Of a DNA stretch of 64,000 bases, positions 1-11,129 are shown in pieces; position 1 is the first letter of the stretch; each line of letters begins with the position of its first letter. The DNA is from Klebsiella planticola ATCC 33531 (GTDB lineage: Bacteria; Pseudomonadota; Gammaproteobacteria; Enterobacterales; Enterobacteriaceae): NCBI RefSeq assembly GCF_000735435.1, contig NZ_JMPP01000005.1, forward strand, positions 1-64,000, read 5' to 3'. Position numbers and translations under genes: made by a program. Under the pieces are notes generated by a model. It saw only the letters and a list, made by a program, of their open reading frames with translations, searched no databases and was not told the origin of the DNA.

Positions 1-92
1 AATCTGTGAACTCGTTCACATTTGCCGTGTCAGTGGGAGCGCATTATAGGGAGTTTTGTTTGCATGGCAAGCCTTAAAATACAAAAAACTTA

Positions 93-311
93 TCAAACGC
101 TCATTATTTGAACTTTCCCGCATTCTCCCCCGTTGCCGTGAAACGGATAAACCCAGTAACCACGCGGCTTACAGCGGCAACAGGGCCAAATCCCCTGCGG
201 CATAAAAAAGCGCGCGCGATATTCGTCATCGCCATTTTCCCTTCTCTCTTTCTTTAATTCCCTCACCCTGCGCCGTCGTAGATGGCGAATTAAGCGGCTG
301 TATTGACTCAT
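93..311 (-). CDS. Small basic hypothetical protein (72 aa), doubtful
   Basis: This open frame encodes a very basic N-terminus (clustered Arg at residues 8-15) and a Cys-rich second half with CCRC. An AGGAG lies upstream of the ATG, but about 15 bases away, which is far for a ribosome binding site. It is divergent from roxA. I recognise no family. It could be a real small gene or a chance frame in the roxA upstream region. Confidence 0.25.
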   Translation of the reverse strand: MSQYSRLIRHLRRRRVRELKKERRENGDDEYRARFFMPQGIWPCCRCKPRGYWVYPFHGNGGECGKVQIMSV

Positions 312-377
312 GACAAAGCGCCGCTGGCTAACTCCTTTCTATAATCAGGCCCGTTTCTACATGACTGGTGTGAATCT

Positions 378-1499
378 ATGGCTTATCAACTGAACATCAA
401 CTGGCCCGAGTTTTTAGAGAAGTACTGGCAAAAGCAGCCGGTGGTATTAAAGAATGCTTTCCCGGACTTCGTCGATCCGATTACGCCGGATGAGCTGGCC
501 GGTCTGGCCATGGAACCTGAAGTCGACAGTCGCCTGGTGAGCCTGGTTAACGATCGTTGGCAGGCCAGCAACGGGCCGTTTGAACATTTTGACGGTCTGG
601 GTGAGAGCGGCTGGTCTCTGCTGGCACAGGCGGTAAACCACTGGCATATGCCGGCTGCCGAGTTGGTACGTCCCTTCCGCGTTCTGCCGGACTGGCGCCT
701 TGACGATCTGATGATCTCCTTCTCCGTCCCCGGCGGCGGCGTTGGCCCGCATATCGACCAGTATGACGTCTTTATTATTCAGGGAATGGGCAGCCGTCGC
801 TGGCGCGTGGGCGACAAGCTGCCAATGCGCCAGTTCTGTCCGCACCCGGCGCTGCTGCATGTCGATCCTTTCCCGCCAATCATTGATGAAGATCTGGCGC
901 CAGGCGATATCCTCTATATCCCGCCTGGATTCCCGCACGATGGCGTTACCCACGAAACCGCGCTGAACTACTCCGTCGGCTTCCGTGGCCCTAATGGTCG
1001 CGATCTCATCAGCAGCTTTGCCGATTACGCGCTGGAAAACGATCTCGGCGGCGAGCACTACAGCGATCCGGACCTCACCTGTCGTGAGCATCCCGGCCGC
1101 GTGGAAGAGTATGAGCTCGAGCGTTTGCGGTCGATGATGATCGACATGATTAACCAGCCGGAAGACTTTAAGCAGTGGTTCGGCCGCTTTGCGACCACCC
1201 CGCGCCATGAGCTGGACATTGCCCCGGCCGAACCACCGTATACTGAAGAAGACGTTGTGGATGCGCTGACGGGGGGTGAAACGCTATGCCGCCTGAGCGG
1301 ACTACGGGTTCTGCATATCGGCGACAGCTTCTTTGTCAACAGCGAGCAGCTGGAAACAACCGATGCGAATGCGCTGGACGCTCTGTGCCGGTACACCACC
1401 GTGGGTCAGGACGAGCTGGGCGATGCGCTACAGAATCCGGCATTTGTGGCGGAACTCGTCCGCCTGATCAATCAGGGCTACTGGTACTTCGAAGAGTAA
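378..1499 (+). CDS. roxA: 50S ribosomal protein L16 3-hydroxylase (ribosomal oxygenase)
   Basis: This is a JmjC-type Fe(II)/2-oxoglutarate oxygenase that hydroxylates an arginine of ribosomal protein L16 in the cytosol. The 373 residues match the YcfD/RoxA family in length and layout. A cupin core holds the iron-binding triad: an HID motif near residue 125 and a distal His near residue 187 in FPHDGVTHE. A helical dimerisation region and a C-terminal winged-helix-like domain follow. The start has MAYQLNINW, as in Escherichia coli. In E. coli roxA follows phoQ; no phoQ is seen in the 377 bases upstream here, so the neighbourhood differs. A strong hairpin follows the stop. Confidence 0.96.
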   Translation: MAYQLNINWPEFLEKYWQKQPVVLKNAFPDFVDPITPDELAGLAMEPEVDSRLVSLVNDRWQASNGPFEHFDGLGESGWSLLAQAVNHWHMPAAELVRPFRVLPDWRLDDLMISFSVPGGGVGPHIDQYDVFIIQGMGSRRWRVGDKLPMRQFCPHPALLHVDPFPPIIDEDLAPGDILYIPPGFPHDGVTHETALNYSVGFRGPNGRDLISSFADYALENDLGGEHYSDPDLTCREHPGRVEEYELERLRSMMIDMINQPEDFKQWFGRFATTPRHELDIAPAEPPYTEEDVVDALTGGETLCRLSGLRVLHIGDSFFVNSEQLETTDANALDALCRYTTVGQDELGDALQNPAFVAELVRLINQGYWYFEE

Positions 1500-1524
1500 T
1501 CTCGCTGCCTCGCTCTGGTCTATC

Positions 1525-1551
1525 CGAAAGCCTGGTTTTGCCAGGCTTTCG
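1525..1551 (+). terminator. Bidirectional hairpin between roxA and cusS
   Basis: A perfect 11-bp stem (CGAAAGCCTGG with its complement) with loop TTTTG lies between the convergent roxA and cusS stop codons. It can serve both genes. Confidence 0.8.
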
Positions 1552-1555
1552 CCGT

Positions 1556-3007
1556 TTACGGCATCTGTTTTGGCAAGGTCAGGATAAAGCGCGTTGAGCG
1601 GCTATCGGACTCCACCACCACGCTGCCGTGATGCGCGGCGACAATAGACTTCACGATCGCGAGGCCAATGCCGCTTCCCTCACCTTTATGCTGGCGGGAA
1701 GGATCGACGCGATAAAAACGGTCGAACAGCCGAGGTAAGTGCTCAGGCGCAATCGGTGTCCCTGGATTTTCCACCACCAGCTTCGCCTGCCCGGCGGTTT
1801 CACTGACCTGAATCGTCACCGCCTGCTGCCCCGGCGTGTAGCGGATTGCGTTCGACAACAGGTTGCTGATTGCCCGCCGTAGCATCAGCGGGTCGCCGTT
1901 CACCCAGCATCCATTTCCCGTAAAACGCAGCGTTACCTCTTTCTCCTCCGCCCAGGCTTCAAAGAAGTCGAACACTTTGTTGACCTCATCGGCCAGGTTC
2001 AGGGTTTTCTGCTCGGGGATCAGCTGATTATTGTCCGCCTGCGCCAGAAACAGCATGTCGCTCACCATCCGCGACATCCGCGAAAACTCCTCCAGACTGG
2101 AGTACAGCACATCTTCCAGCTCTTTCTGGCTGCGGGTCTGACTGAGGGCGATTTCCGTTTGCGTCACCAGGTTGGTAATCGGCGTGCGGATCTCATGGGC
2201 AATATCGGCAGAAAAGTTGGACTGGCGGGTGAAGACATCTTCAATACGTTCCAACATATGGTTAAACGAAATCACCAGCCGTTCCAGCTCCACCGGAACA
2301 CTCCCGGGATTTAACCGTACGTCGAGATCTTTGGACGTGATGTTTTGAATCTGCCGGCTGACCTGGCGGATCGGTTTGTGGCCTTGATAAACCACGAACA
2401 GCACAATAAAGATGATAACAATGCTGATCACCGACGCTGCCGAAATCAGCTTCGCCTTCAGTTGGTTAATATAGTGCAGATGGAAATCAATCGATAACGC
2501 CATCAGCAGGTAATAAGCCGGTTTGCCCTCCGCCGATTTGCCGAGCGGCAGCATAATCAGCCGCCAGGCGCTGCTTTGCATCTGATGGTTATCATGCGTC
2601 ATCGTCCGCGGATGCGGGTCGCTCCATGAGATCACTCTCCCGTCCTGCAGGCGGGCCACTAGCCCGGGGGTGCTCATGATCTGGCTCAGATCCGGGCCAT
2701 TCGGCGACTGGAAAAGCGTCTGTCCATTGGCATCATCGAGACAGATAAAGACGTTGGCGTAGCCATCAATGACGTTTTTAACGATGTCCAGGCGCTGGGC
2801 CTGCGGATAGTCGCCGTGGTTTAGCACCGTTTCAAGCGTTGTCGCGAGTTGCTTTAAGTCGTGAACATCGCGCTCCTCAAAGTGCGCTTTCACCGAATGG
2901 ATCATTATCCAGGTAAAGGCAAAGAACGCCACGATAGTGGCCAGGCTGATAAAGAAAGTCAGCCGCGAAGCCAGCGAAAAGGGCCGCGGAAACCACTTAC
3001 TCAACAT
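1556..3007 (-). CDS. cusS: Copper/silver sensor histidine kinase
   Basis: CusS senses periplasmic Cu(I)/Ag(I) and phosphorylates CusR. The 483-residue protein has an N-terminal membrane helix ([16 protein letters not shown]), a periplasmic sensor loop with His and Met residues, a second helix ([13 protein letters not shown]), a HAMP domain, the phospho-acceptor His in [13 protein letters not shown], and an ATPase domain with N, G1 and G2 boxes ([23 protein letters not shown]). The open frame extends 41 codons further upstream, but homology begins at [13 protein letters not shown]. That ATG overlaps the cusR stop region by 11 bases, a typical translationally coupled arrangement. Confidence 0.95.
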   Translation of the reverse strand: MLSKWFPRPFSLASRLTFFISLATIVAFFAFTWIMIHSVKAHFEERDVHDLKQLATTLETVLNHGDYPQAQRLDIVKNVIDGYANVFICLDDANGQTLFQSPNGPDLSQIMSTPGLVARLQDGRVISWSDPHPRTMTHDNHQMQSSAWRLIMLPLGKSAEGKPAYYLLMALSIDFHLHYINQLKAKLISAASVISIVIIFIVLFVVYQGHKPIRQVSRQIQNITSKDLDVRLNPGSVPVELERLVISFNHMLERIEDVFTRQSNFSADIAHEIRTPITNLVTQTEIALSQTRSQKELEDVLYSSLEEFSRMSRMVSDMLFLAQADNNQLIPEQKTLNLADEVNKVFDFFEAWAEEKEVTLRFTGNGCWVNGDPLMLRRAISNLLSNAIRYTPGQQAVTIQVSETAGQAKLVVENPGTPIAPEHLPRLFDRFYRVDPSRQHKGEGSGIGLAIVKSIVAAHHGSVVVESDSRSTRFILTLPKQMP

Positions 3008-3680
3008 CCGGTACCTCAAGCATATAGCCCACGCCACGCACGGTCTGGATAAGCTTCGGTTCAAAGTCATTATCGATTTTGGCCCGCAGCCGTTTGACCG
3101 CCACGTCGATGGCATTGGTATCGCTATCAAAGTTCATATCCCAGACCTGGGACGCAATCAGCGAGCGGGGCAGCACTTCTCCCTGGTGGCGCAGAAAGAA
3201 CTCCAGCAGCGTGAACTCTTTGCTGGTCAGGGTGATACGCGTTCCGCCGCGGGTCACTTTACGGCTCACCAGGTCGACGAACAGATCCGCCGCCTGAAAC
3301 TGGCTTTCAACCATGGTCGATGCGCCGCGGCGCAGCAAAGTTCTGACCCGCGCCAGCAGCTCGGCAAAGGCAAAGGGCTTCACCAGATAGTCGTCCGCGC
3401 CCAGCTCCAGCCCCTTTACCCGATGTTCAACGCTGCCCAGAGCCGTCAGCAGCAGAACGGGCACTCCTTTATTGGCGGCGCGCAGCATTCTGACAATATC
3501 CCAGCCGTTCACATCAGGCAGCATGATATCGAGAATCAGCAGGTCATAATCGCCGGTCATCGCCAGGTGATAGCCGTTCAGACCGTTATCGGCCAGATCA
3601 ACGACAAAACCGGACTCCGTCAGCCCTTTAGTCAGGTACTCCCCGGTTTTTTTCTCATCTTCGACGATCAAAATCTTCAT
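2997..3680 (-). CDS. cusR: Copper response regulator, OmpR family
   Basis: CusR is the DNA-binding partner of CusS. It is 227 residues long, with a receiver domain (acidic pair E7/D8, phospho-acceptor D51 in LILDIMLPD, Lys in LVKPF) and an OmpR-type winged helix ending in [17 protein letters not shown] lies five codons upstream, but the ATG at 3678-3680 is preceded by AAGGAG at ideal distance and matches the family start MKILIVEDE. It is transcribed away from cusC, with the CusR box between them, so autoregulation and cusCFBA activation from the shared region are expected. Confidence 0.96.
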   Translation of the reverse strand: MKILIVEDEKKTGEYLTKGLTESGFVVDLADNGLNGYHLAMTGDYDLLILDIMLPDVNGWDIVRMLRAANKGVPVLLLTALGSVEHRVKGLELGADDYLVKPFAFAELLARVRTLLRRGASTMVESQFQAADLFVDLVSRKVTRGGTRITLTSKEFTLLEFFLRHQGEVLPRSLIASQVWDMNFDSDTNAIDVAVKRLRAKIDNDFEPKLIQTVRGVGYMLEVPDVE

Positions 3681-3758
3681 GACATGCTCCTTCACGCGCC
3701 TTTTGTGCGGGTTTCCAATTTTAGTGGAGCCAAACCGGATAGCAATGAATTCTCAGGA

Positions 3759-3778
3759 AAATGACAGCTTTGTCATTT
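3759..3778. promoter_or_regulatory. CusR box between cusR and cusC
   Basis: A perfect inverted repeat, AAATGACA and TGTCATTT separated by GCTT, lies in the divergent cusR-cusC intergenic region. It agrees with the known E. coli CusR operator. A further half-site-like TGTCA occurs just downstream. Confidence 0.85.
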
Positions 3779-3852
3779 GCCTGTCACGCATCGAACAGAG
3801 GCCGTTTTGTACAGTACCCGTCATTCATTCGTCGCCGAAAACGTCCTGCCCT

Positions 3853-5238
3853 ATGCGTAAATTAAAGCTCATCATGCTCAGCATGACTTTTGTTCTGACC
3901 GGCTGCCTCTCTTTAGCACCGGAGTACCAGCAGCCGGCCTCGCCGGTGCCGCAGCAGTTCTCACTCAGCCAGAACAAGCTGGTCACGATGCCGGCAAATT
4001 ATCAGGAGAGCGGCTGGCGGACGTTTTTCGTTGACCCACAGGTGAAATCGCTGATTGGCGAAGCGCTGCTGAACAACCGGGATTTGCGCATGGCGACGCT
4101 CAAAGTTCAGGAGGCAAGAGCGCAATATGGCGTCACTGATGCCGATCGCTACCCGCAGCTTGATAGCGCAGCCAGCACCACCTGGAGCGGCAAACTCAAA
4201 GGTGACACCACCACCGCCAGCGACTATCAGGCCGGGCTAAACCTCAGCTTTGATCTCGATTTCTTCGGCCGTCTGAAAAACTTAAGCGAGGCGGACAGGC
4301 AAAACTATTTCGCCAGCGAGGAAGCCCGCCGGGCGGTCCATATCTTATTAATCTCGAACGTCTCACAGAGCTATTTCAACCAGCGCCTGGCCTGGGCTCA
4401 GCTGCAGGTGGCGAAGGAGACATTGCAGAACTATCAGCGTTCCTACGCCTTTGTCGAGAAACAGCTGCTGACCGGCAGCACCAATGTCCTGGCGCTGGAG
4501 CAGGCCCGCGGGGTGATCGAAAGTACCCGTGCCGATATTGCCAAACGTGAAGGCGAACTGGCGCAGGCCAACAACGCCCTGCAGCTGCTGCTGGGCAGCT
4601 ACCAGCATCTGCCTGATGACGCGGCCAGCAGCCTCCTTGATATCAACGGTGTCGCCTTGCCGCCGGCGCTCTCCTCACAGATCCTGCTGCAGCGCCCGGA
4701 TATTTTAGAAGCCGAGCACGGTTTACGGGCCGCGAACGCCAATATCGGCGCCGCGCGCGCGGCCTTTTTCCCGTCGATAACCTTAACCAGCTCGCTGTCC
4801 GGCAGCAGCGCGGATTTGTCCCGCTTGTTTAACCCCGCCAGCGGGATGTGGAATTTCGTCCCCAAAATCGAACTGCCGATTTTTAATGCCGGGCGCAATC
4901 AGACCAACCTCGATTTAGCAGAAATCCGCCAGCAGCAGTCGGTGGTGAATTATGAGCAAAAAATTCAGGCCGCCTTCAAAGAGGTCGCCGATGCGCTGGC
5001 CCTGCGCCAGAGCCTGGCTGACCAAATCAGCGCTCAGCAACGCTACCTCGCTTCGCTGCAGACGACCCAGCAGCGTGCCAGAGCGCTCTATCAGCACGGC
5101 GCGGTGAGCTATATCGAAGTGCTGGATGCCGAGCGTTCGCTGTTCACCACGCAACAAACCCTGCTGGACCTCAACTACGCCCGTCAGGTCAACGAAATCA
5201 AGCTATTCACCGCCCTCGGTGGCGGCTGGGTGGAATAA
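3853..5238 (+). CDS. cusC: Cu(I)/Ag(I) efflux outer-membrane factor
   Basis: CusC is the TolC-like outer-membrane channel of the CusCBA pump. The start is the ATG giving MRKLKLIML; the open frame extends 58 codons upstream, but that part reads through the regulatory region and has no homology. A lipoprotein signal ends in the lipobox LTGC. Two outer-membrane-factor repeats follow, including NNRDLRMATLKVQEARAQYG and, in the second half, LLQRPDILEAEHGLRAANANIG. The 461-residue length fits the family. It is first in the cusCFBA operon. Confidence 0.95.
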   Translation: MRKLKLIMLSMTFVLTGCLSLAPEYQQPASPVPQQFSLSQNKLVTMPANYQESGWRTFFVDPQVKSLIGEALLNNRDLRMATLKVQEARAQYGVTDADRYPQLDSAASTTWSGKLKGDTTTASDYQAGLNLSFDLDFFGRLKNLSEADRQNYFASEEARRAVHILLISNVSQSYFNQRLAWAQLQVAKETLQNYQRSYAFVEKQLLTGSTNVLALEQARGVIESTRADIAKREGELAQANNALQLLLGSYQHLPDDAASSLLDINGVALPPALSSQILLQRPDILEAEHGLRAANANIGAARAAFFPSITLTSSLSGSSADLSRLFNPASGMWNFVPKIELPIFNAGRNQTNLDLAEIRQQQSVVNYEQKIQAAFKEVADALALRQSLADQISAQQRYLASLQTTQQRARALYQHGAVSYIEVLDAERSLFTTQQTLLDLNYARQVNEIKLFTALGGGWVE

Positions 5239-5264
5239 ATCCTCATTTACTTTCAGGAGCATGC

Positions 5265-5615
5265 ATGATGAATCACCTTACTAAAACCCTCATTTTCGGC
5301 CTTCTTTCTACGGTGATGTTCGGCGCGCAGGCCAGCGAACATCAGCATGGCGAAATGATGAACCCCGCGCCCGCCGCGCAACAAACGCCGGCTATCAGTG
5401 CCACCGGCGAGGTTAAATCCATTGATATGGAAAGCAAAAAGGTCACCATCGCCCATGATGCGATTCCGGCGGTGAACTGGCCGCCGATGACCATGCGTTT
5501 CACCTTTACCCCGCAAACGCCGCTCAACGACATTAAAGCCGGCAGCAAAGTGGCCTTTACCTTTATTCAGCAGGGCAATCTGTCCTTATTACAGGATATC
5601 CATCTCGCACAGTAA
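5265..5615 (+). CDS. cusF: Periplasmic Cu(I)/Ag(I) metallochaperone
   Basis: CusF carries Cu(I)/Ag(I) in the periplasm and hands it to CusB. The protein has a signal peptide ending near AQAS and a small OB-fold domain. The metal site is visible as a His in IAHDAIP, followed by W-P-P-M-T-M, giving the His, Trp and two Met that bind the ion. GGAG precedes the tandem ATGATG start. It sits 26 bases after cusC and before cusB, the usual operon order. Confidence 0.95.
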   Translation: MMNHLTKTLIFGLLSTVMFGAQASEHQHGEMMNPAPAAQQTPAISATGEVKSIDMESKKVTIAHDAIPAVNWPPMTMRFTFTPQTPLNDIKAGSKVAFTFIQQGNLSLLQDIHLAQ

Positions 5616-5648
5616 CGCCCACGGAGATAGTTTCCCAATAACACCGGA

Positions 5649-6938
5649 ATGGACACAAATATGGCCTCGTTAACCCTCAAAAACAGCGCGCTGATTATCG
5701 GCAGTATGCTTATTGGCGGCATGATCTCCGCAAGCCTGTACGCCTGGTTCTCGCCCCCAACCGCCGCGAACAGCGCGGCAGCGACCGGCACAAAAGAGGC
5801 CCGTAAAGTGCTGTTCTGGTATGACCCGATGTACCCTAATACGCGCTTTGATAAACCGGGAAAATCCCCGTTTATGGATATGGACCTGGTAGCAAAGTAT
5901 GCCGACGAAGGGGGAGCCTCCCCTTCCACACCCGGCGTGCGTATCGATCCCACGCAGACGCAAAACCTGGGGCTGAAAACCGAACCCGTTCGCCGTGGCC
6001 CGCTGCATTTCGAGCAGCTGCTGCCGGCGAGCGTCAGTTTTAACGAATACCAGTTTGTGATTGTGCAGGCGCGCTCGGCGGGATTTATCGAGAAGGTCTA
6101 TCCCCTGACCGTCGGCGATAAAATTCGCCAGGGCACGCCGCTGGTCGATCTGACCATTCCGGACTGGGTCGAAGCCCAGAGCGAATATCTGCTGCTGCGG
6201 GATACCGGCGGAACCGCCACCCAGGTGGAGGGGATCCTCGAGCGTCTGCGCCTCGCCGGCATGCCGGAAGAGGATATTCGCCGCTTAAAAGCGACGCGCA
6301 AAATTCAGACCCGCTTCACCCTCAAAGCGCCGATCGATGGCGTCATTACCGCCTTTGATTTACGCAGCGGGATGAACATCACCAAAGATAACGTGGTGGC
6401 GAAAATTCAGGGAATGGATCCGGTGTGGATCAGCGCCGCGGTGCCGGAATCTATTGCCTGGCTGCTTAAAGAGAGCTCGCAGTTTACGATTTCCGTTCCG
6501 GCCTGGCCGGGGAAAACCTTCACCATCAGCAAATGGACGATTTTGCCCAGCGCAGATGCCACGACCCGCACGCTACAGCTACGCCTGCAGGTGGATAATC
6601 CCGATGAGATGCTCAAACCGGGAATGAACGCCTGGCTCCGGCTGAACACCCAAAGCCAGCCGATGCTATTGATCCCCTCAAAAGCCCTGATCGATACCGG
6701 CACGGAGCAGCGGGTGATCACGGTTGACAACGACGGGCGCTTTATCCCGAAACGTATCGACGTGTTCCAGCAATCCGGCGGCCTCACGGCGGTCAGCGCC
6801 GGCCTCAGCGAAGGCGAAAAGGTGGTCTCCAGCGGCCTGTTCCTGATCGATTCGGAAGCCAATATTTCCGGCGCTCTGGACAGGATGCGCGCGCAGACGC
6901 CTGCCGCGCTGCCGACACCCGCGGCGCACGCCCACTAA
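5649..6938 (+). CDS. cusB: Cu(I)/Ag(I) efflux periplasmic adaptor
   Basis: CusB is the membrane-fusion protein linking CusA and CusC. It has one N-terminal membrane anchor ([20 protein letters not shown]), the Met-containing metal-binding segment [12 protein letters not shown]...SPFMDMDL, a barrel-sandwich hybrid with a short hairpin, a beta-barrel and a membrane-proximal domain. The C-terminus ends in HAH. The ATG at 5661 is an equally plausible start because the family sequence begins near [14 protein letters not shown]; the difference is four residues. CusA follows 11 bases downstream. Confidence 0.94.
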   Translation: MDTNMASLTLKNSALIIGSMLIGGMISASLYAWFSPPTAANSAAATGTKEARKVLFWYDPMYPNTRFDKPGKSPFMDMDLVAKYADEGGASPSTPGVRIDPTQTQNLGLKTEPVRRGPLHFEQLLPASVSFNEYQFVIVQARSAGFIEKVYPLTVGDKIRQGTPLVDLTIPDWVEAQSEYLLLRDTGGTATQVEGILERLRLAGMPEEDIRRLKATRKIQTRFTLKAPIDGVITAFDLRSGMNITKDNVVAKIQGMDPVWISAAVPESIAWLLKESSQFTISVPAWPGKTFTISKWTILPSADATTRTLQLRLQVDNPDEMLKPGMNAWLRLNTQSQPMLLIPSKALIDTGTEQRVITVDNDGRFIPKRIDVFQQSGGLTAVSAGLSEGEKVVSSGLFLIDSEANISGALDRMRAQTPAALPTPAAHAH

Positions 6939-6949
6939 GGAGATGGCAA

Positions 6950-9900
6950 ATGATTGAATGGATAATCCGTCGCTCGGTGGCCAACCGCTTTCTGGTGATG
7001 ATGGGCGCGCTGTTTCTCAGCCTCTGGGGCGCGTGGACGATAGTCCATACGCCGGTCGATGCGCTGCCGGATCTCTCGGATGTGCAGGTTATCGTTAAAA
7101 CCAGCTATCCGGGGCAGGCGCCGCAAATCGTCGAAAATCAGGTCACCTGGCCGCTGACCACCACCATGCTGTCGGTACCGGGAGCCAAAACGGTACGCGG
7201 CTTCTCGCAGTTTGGCGACTCCTATGTGTACGTCATTTTTGAGGATGGTACCGACCCCTACTGGGCGCGCTCCCGGGTACTGGAATATCTCAACCAGGTG
7301 CAGGGTAAACTGCCGGCGGGCGTCAGCGCCGAAATGGGACCGGATGCAACCGGCGTGGGCTGGATCTTCGAATATGCGCTGGTCGATCGCAGCGGTAAAC
7401 ACGATCTCGCCGAACTGCGCTCGCTGCAGGACTGGTTTTTAAAATACGAGCTGAAAACCATCCCCAATGTCTCGGAAGTGGCATCGGTCGGCGGCGTGGT
7501 CAAAGAGTATCAGATTGTTGTCGACCCGCAGAAACTGACCCAGTATGGCATCAGCCTGTCGGCGGTGAAATCCGCGCTGGACGCCTCCAACCAGGAGGCG
7601 GGCGGTTCGTCCGTCGAGCTGTCGGAAGCTGAGTATATGGTGCGCGCCAGCGGCTACCTGCAGACGCTGGATGACTTCAATAATATCGTGTTGAAAACCG
7701 GCGACAACGGCGTGCCGGTCTTTCTACGCGATGTGGCGCGGGTGCAAACAGGTCCGGAAATGCGCCGCGGTATCGCCGAACTGAACGGCGAAGGCGAAGT
7801 GGCCGGCGGCGTGGTGATCCTGCGATCCGGCAAAAACGCCCGCGAAGTGATTTCCGCCGTTAAACACAAGCTCGAGACCCTGAAAAGCAGTCTGCCGGAA
7901 GGGGTGGAAATCGTGACGACCTACGATCGCAGCCAGCTGATCGACCGGGCGATCGACAACCTCAGCTATAAGTTGCTGGAGGAGTTTATCGTCGTGGCGC
8001 TGGTCTGCGCGCTGTTCCTGTGGCACATCCGCTCCGCTCTGGTGGCGATTATCTCGCTGCCGCTTGGGCTCTGTATCGCCTTTATCGTCATGCATTTTCA
8101 GGGGCTGAACGCCAATATCATGTCGCTGGGCGGTATCGCCATTGCCGTAGGGGCGATGGTTGACGCCGCCATCGTGATGATCGAAAACGCCCATAAGCGG
8201 CTGGAAGAGTGGGAGCACCACCACCCGGGGCAGAAACTGACCAACGACACGCGCTGGAAAATTATCACCGATGCCTCGGTGGAGGTCGGCCCGGCGCTGT
8301 TTATCAGCCTGCTGATTATCACCCTGTCGTTTATCCCGATTTTTACCCTCGAAGGGCAAGAGGGGAAGCTGTTTGGCCCCCTCGCCTTTACCAAAACCTG
8401 GTCGATGGCGGGCGCGGCGCTGCTGGCGATCGTGGTGATCCCGATCCTGATGGGCTTCTGGATCCGCGGCAAGATCCCGGCGGAAACCAGTAATCCGCTC
8501 AACCGCTTTTTGATCCGCATTTACCATCCGCTGTTGCTGAAGGTTCTGCACTGGCCGAAAACCACCCTGCTGGTCGCCCTGCTGTCGATCCTGACGATTA
8601 TCTGGCCGCTTAGTCGGGTCGGCGGCGAGTTCTTACCGCAGATCAACGAAGGCGATCTGCTGTATATGCCCTCGACGCTGCCGGGGATCTCAGCTGCGCA
8701 GGCGGCGGATATGCTGCAAAAGACCGATAAGCTGATCATGACCGTGCCGGAAGTGGCCCGCGTGTTTGGCAAGACCGGTAAGGCAGAAACCGCCACCGAC
8801 TCCGCGCCGCTGGAAATGGTCGAAACCACCATTCAGCTCAAGCCGCAGGCGCAGTGGCGAGCGGGGATGACCATGGAGAAAATTATCGAGGAGCTGGATA
8901 AGACCGTGCGCCTGCCGGGACTGGCCAATCTGTGGGTACCGCCGATTCGTAACCGCATCGATATGCTCTCCACCGGGATCAAAAGCCCGATCGGCATTAA
9001 GGTTTCCGGCACGGTACTCTCCGATATCGACGAGGTCGCAGAACGGATCGAAGTGGTCGCCCGAACCGTACCGGGCGTCACCTCGGCGCTGGCAGAACGC
9101 CTGGTGGGCGGGCGCTATCTTAATATCGCTATCAACCGCGAAAAAGCGGCCCGCTATGGCATGACCGTAGGCGACGTTCAGCTGTTTGTGTCGTCGGCCA
9201 TCGGCGGCGCCATGGTGGGCGAAACGGTAGAAGGCGTCGAGCGCTATCCGATCAACATCCGCTACCCGCAAAGCTATCGCGACAGCCCGGAAGCCCTGCG
9301 CCAGCTGCCAGTCCTGACCCCGATGAAACAGCAAATCACCCTCGGCGACGTCGCCGAAGTGAAGGTGGTGACCGGTCCTTCGATGCTGAAAACCGAGAAT
9401 GCCCGCCCGGCCAGTTGGATCTACATCGACGCCCGCGATCGCGACATGGTCTCCGTGGTTCACGACCTGCAAAAAACCATCGCCGAACAGGTGCAGATGA
9501 AACCGGGGATCAGCGTCTCGTACTCCGGACAGTTTGAGTTGCTCGAACGCGCCAATCAGAAGCTGAAGCTGATGGTGCCGATGACGCTGATGATCATCTT
9601 CGTCCTGCTCTACCTGGCGTTCCGCCGCTTTGGCGAGGCACTGCTGATCATTACCAGCGTACCGTTCGCCCTCGTTGGCGGTATCTGGTTCCTGTACGGG
9701 ATGGGGTTCCATCTGTCGGTTGCCACCGGCACCGGGTTTATTGCGCTGGCCGGGGTGGCGGCGGAGTTTGGCGTGGTGATGCTGATGTACCTGCGTCACG
9801 CGATTGAAGCTCACCCGTCGCTGGAAAATCCGCAGACCTTTAGCGTCGAAAAGCTCGACGAGGCGCTGTACCAGGGGGCGGTGCTGCGCGTGCGGCCAAA

Positions 9901-10105
9901 GGCGATGACCGTGGCGGTGATTATCGCCGGCCTGCTGCCCATCTTATGGGGCACCGGCGCGGGATCGGAGGTGATGAGCCGCATCGCCGCCCCGATGATC
10001 GGCGGGATGATCACCGCCCCGCTGCTGTCGCTGTTTATCATCCCGGCAGCGTATAAGCTGATGTGGCTGTACCGGCACCGGCAGACGCGGAAAGTGGCAT
10101 CCTGA
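6950..10105 (+). CDS. cusA: Cu(I)/Ag(I) efflux RND transporter
   Basis: CusA is the proton-driven inner-membrane pump of the heavy-metal-efflux RND family (1051 residues, 12 predicted helices and two large periplasmic loops). The methionines that bind Cu/Ag in the E. coli pump are at exactly the same numbers, M573, M623 and M672. The membrane Met M391 and the proton-relay Asp D405 in [13 protein letters not shown] are also present. It is the last gene of cusCFBA and is followed by a strong hairpin. Confidence 0.97.
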   Translation: MIEWIIRRSVANRFLVMMGALFLSLWGAWTIVHTPVDALPDLSDVQVIVKTSYPGQAPQIVENQVTWPLTTTMLSVPGAKTVRGFSQFGDSYVYVIFEDGTDPYWARSRVLEYLNQVQGKLPAGVSAEMGPDATGVGWIFEYALVDRSGKHDLAELRSLQDWFLKYELKTIPNVSEVASVGGVVKEYQIVVDPQKLTQYGISLSAVKSALDASNQEAGGSSVELSEAEYMVRASGYLQTLDDFNNIVLKTGDNGVPVFLRDVARVQTGPEMRRGIAELNGEGEVAGGVVILRSGKNAREVISAVKHKLETLKSSLPEGVEIVTTYDRSQLIDRAIDNLSYKLLEEFIVVALVCALFLWHIRSALVAIISLPLGLCIAFIVMHFQGLNANIMSLGGIAIAVGAMVDAAIVMIENAHKRLEEWEHHHPGQKLTNDTRWKIITDASVEVGPALFISLLIITLSFIPIFTLEGQEGKLFGPLAFTKTWSMAGAALLAIVVIPILMGFWIRGKIPAETSNPLNRFLIRIYHPLLLKVLHWPKTTLLVALLSILTIIWPLSRVGGEFLPQINEGDLLYMPSTLPGISAAQAADMLQKTDKLIMTVPEVARVFGKTGKAETATDSAPLEMVETTIQLKPQAQWRAGMTMEKIIEELDKTVRLPGLANLWVPPIRNRIDMLSTGIKSPIGIKVSGTVLSDIDEVAERIEVVARTVPGVTSALAERLVGGRYLNIAINREKAARYGMTVGDVQLFVSSAIGGAMVGETVEGVERYPINIRYPQSYRDSPEALRQLPVLTPMKQQITLGDVAEVKVVTGPSMLKTENARPASWIYIDARDRDMVSVVHDLQKTIAEQVQMKPGISVSYSGQFELLERANQKLKLMVPMTLMIIFVLLYLAFRRFGEALLIITSVPFALVGGIWFLYGMGFHLSVATGTGFIALAGVAAEFGVVMLMYLRHAIEAHPSLENPQTFSVEKLDEALYQGAVLRVRPKAMTVAVIIAGLLPILWGTGAGSEVMSRIAAPMIGGMITAPLLSLFIIPAAYKLMWLYRHRQTRKVAS

Positions 10106-10114
10106 TCCACCTCA

Positions 10115-10143
10115 GCGAAAGGGGCGATTGTCGCTCCTTTCGC
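10115..10143. terminator. Bidirectional terminator between cusA and the SurE-like gene
   Basis: A long stem starting GCGAAAGG and closing CCTTTCGC, with an inner GCGA/TCGC extension, lies between two convergent genes. Confidence 0.75.
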
Positions 10144-10158
10144 TTGTTCACCGCGCGA

Positions 10159-11034
10159 TTAGCGGCCCAGCCGTTTTTCATACTGCGCCTGGAACTGCGG
10201 CGCATTCCACGAACCGTCAAACAGGGTGTAGGTGATATAGCCCTTATTCAACCAGCCGCTGTCGGTGTCCGCCGTCGTTGGCGTCAGCGATGCCGGATTC
10301 ATGCCCTGCTTCGCCGTGCCGTCGGCCTGCAGCTCATAGCTAATCTGCGGAACAGGAAACTGCTCATTGTCGATGTAATGGACGCCTTTAATCTCCGTTG
10401 CCGGCAGCGGCGGGTAGTTGATACTCAGCCCCGACCCTTTGGGTAATAAGGCGGTCCCCGGCTCGCGGGTGGCGTTCAGCTTATCCACCACGGTCACGAC
10501 GTAATCCACCGAATCAGGCCAGTATTTATGCGTGCTCGGCCATTTGTTTTTCATCTCCTGTTCCGTGAAGCGATAGCCGATGCTGGCGGCGATCGCCGGG
10601 AAACCGTAGCGCAGCGCGCGGGCCGCAGCGCTGACGGTCCCCGAATTCACCTGCGCCATGCCGGTATTGGGACCATCATTCACCCCAGAAATGACCAGGT
10701 CCGGCGCCGCCTCTTTCATCAGACCCCACAGGCCAAAATCCACGGCATCCGCCGGCGTGCCCGGGAAGCAGTAGCGCTTGTCAGCCACTTTCTTAACATC
10801 GAACGTTTTACCCGGTTTGAAGGTTATCGCTGAGCCGATGCCGCTCTGGTTGGTGTCGGGCGCCACCATCCACACGTCATACCCTTTGGCGGCCAGCTTT
10901 TCCTGCAACGACGTGGTGCCAACCGACTGGCAGCCATCGTCGTTAACCAGCAGGATTCTGAGCGGTTTTTCCGCCGCCTGAGTCGAGGCGGTCAGTATGG
11001 TGAGCAGCGCAGCGGCGAGGATGTTGATTTTCAC
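10159..11034 (-). CDS. Periplasmic SurE-like phosphatase/5'-nucleotidase
   Basis: The protein belongs to the SurE acid phosphatase/nucleotidase family but, unlike cytosolic SurE, carries a signal peptide ending in TQA-A, so it should act in the periplasm. Visible SurE motifs are VNDDG (metal ligands near residues 32-33), the APD/SG segment VAPDTNQSG, FPGTPADAV and ISGVNDGPNTG with a following NSGTVSAA. At 291 residues it is longer than cytosolic SurE. It is divergent from another phosphatase gene. Its leader contains a RAT-like antiterminator and an intrinsic terminator, so expression probably needs a BglG-family protein. The physiological substrate is not evident. Confidence 0.85.
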   Translation of the reverse strand: MKINILAAALLTILTASTQAAEKPLRILLVNDDGCQSVGTTSLQEKLAAKGYDVWMVAPDTNQSGIGSAITFKPGKTFDVKKVADKRYCFPGTPADAVDFGLWGLMKEAAPDLVISGVNDGPNTGMAQVNSGTVSAAARALRYGFPAIAASIGYRFTEQEMKNKWPSTHKYWPDSVDYVVTVVDKLNATREPGTALLPKGSGLSINYPPLPATEIKGVHYIDNEQFPVPQISYELQADGTAKQGMNPASLTPTTADTDSGWLNKGYITYTLFDGSWNAPQFQAQYEKRLGR

Positions 11035-11080
11035 GATAACTCCTTAGTCAGTATCAAGATATTTGTCTGGCGCAAAAAAA

Positions 11081-11129
11081 AACCTAAGAGAGCTGCACGC
11101 AAATTGACTTGCGCCAGCTCTCTTAGGTT
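11081..11129 (-). terminator. Leader terminator upstream of the SurE-like gene
   Basis: On the minus strand a 15-bp stem, AACCTAAGAGAGCTG and complement, with an inner GCGCAA/TTGCGT extension, is followed by a run of nine T. It lies 47 bases before the SurE-like start, inside the leader, so it would stop transcription before the gene. Its 5' arm overlaps the RAT-like element at 11126-11152. Confidence 0.85.

Noticed and set aside
447..1208. 253-codon minus-strand frame opposite roxA
   Set aside because: It is a shadow of roxA, with no family resemblance and a strong coding match on the plus strand.
7724..9814. Long minus-strand frames opposite cusA
   Set aside because: His/Arg/Gln-rich sequences typical of antisense frames in GC-rich genes; the cusA residues match at exact positions.
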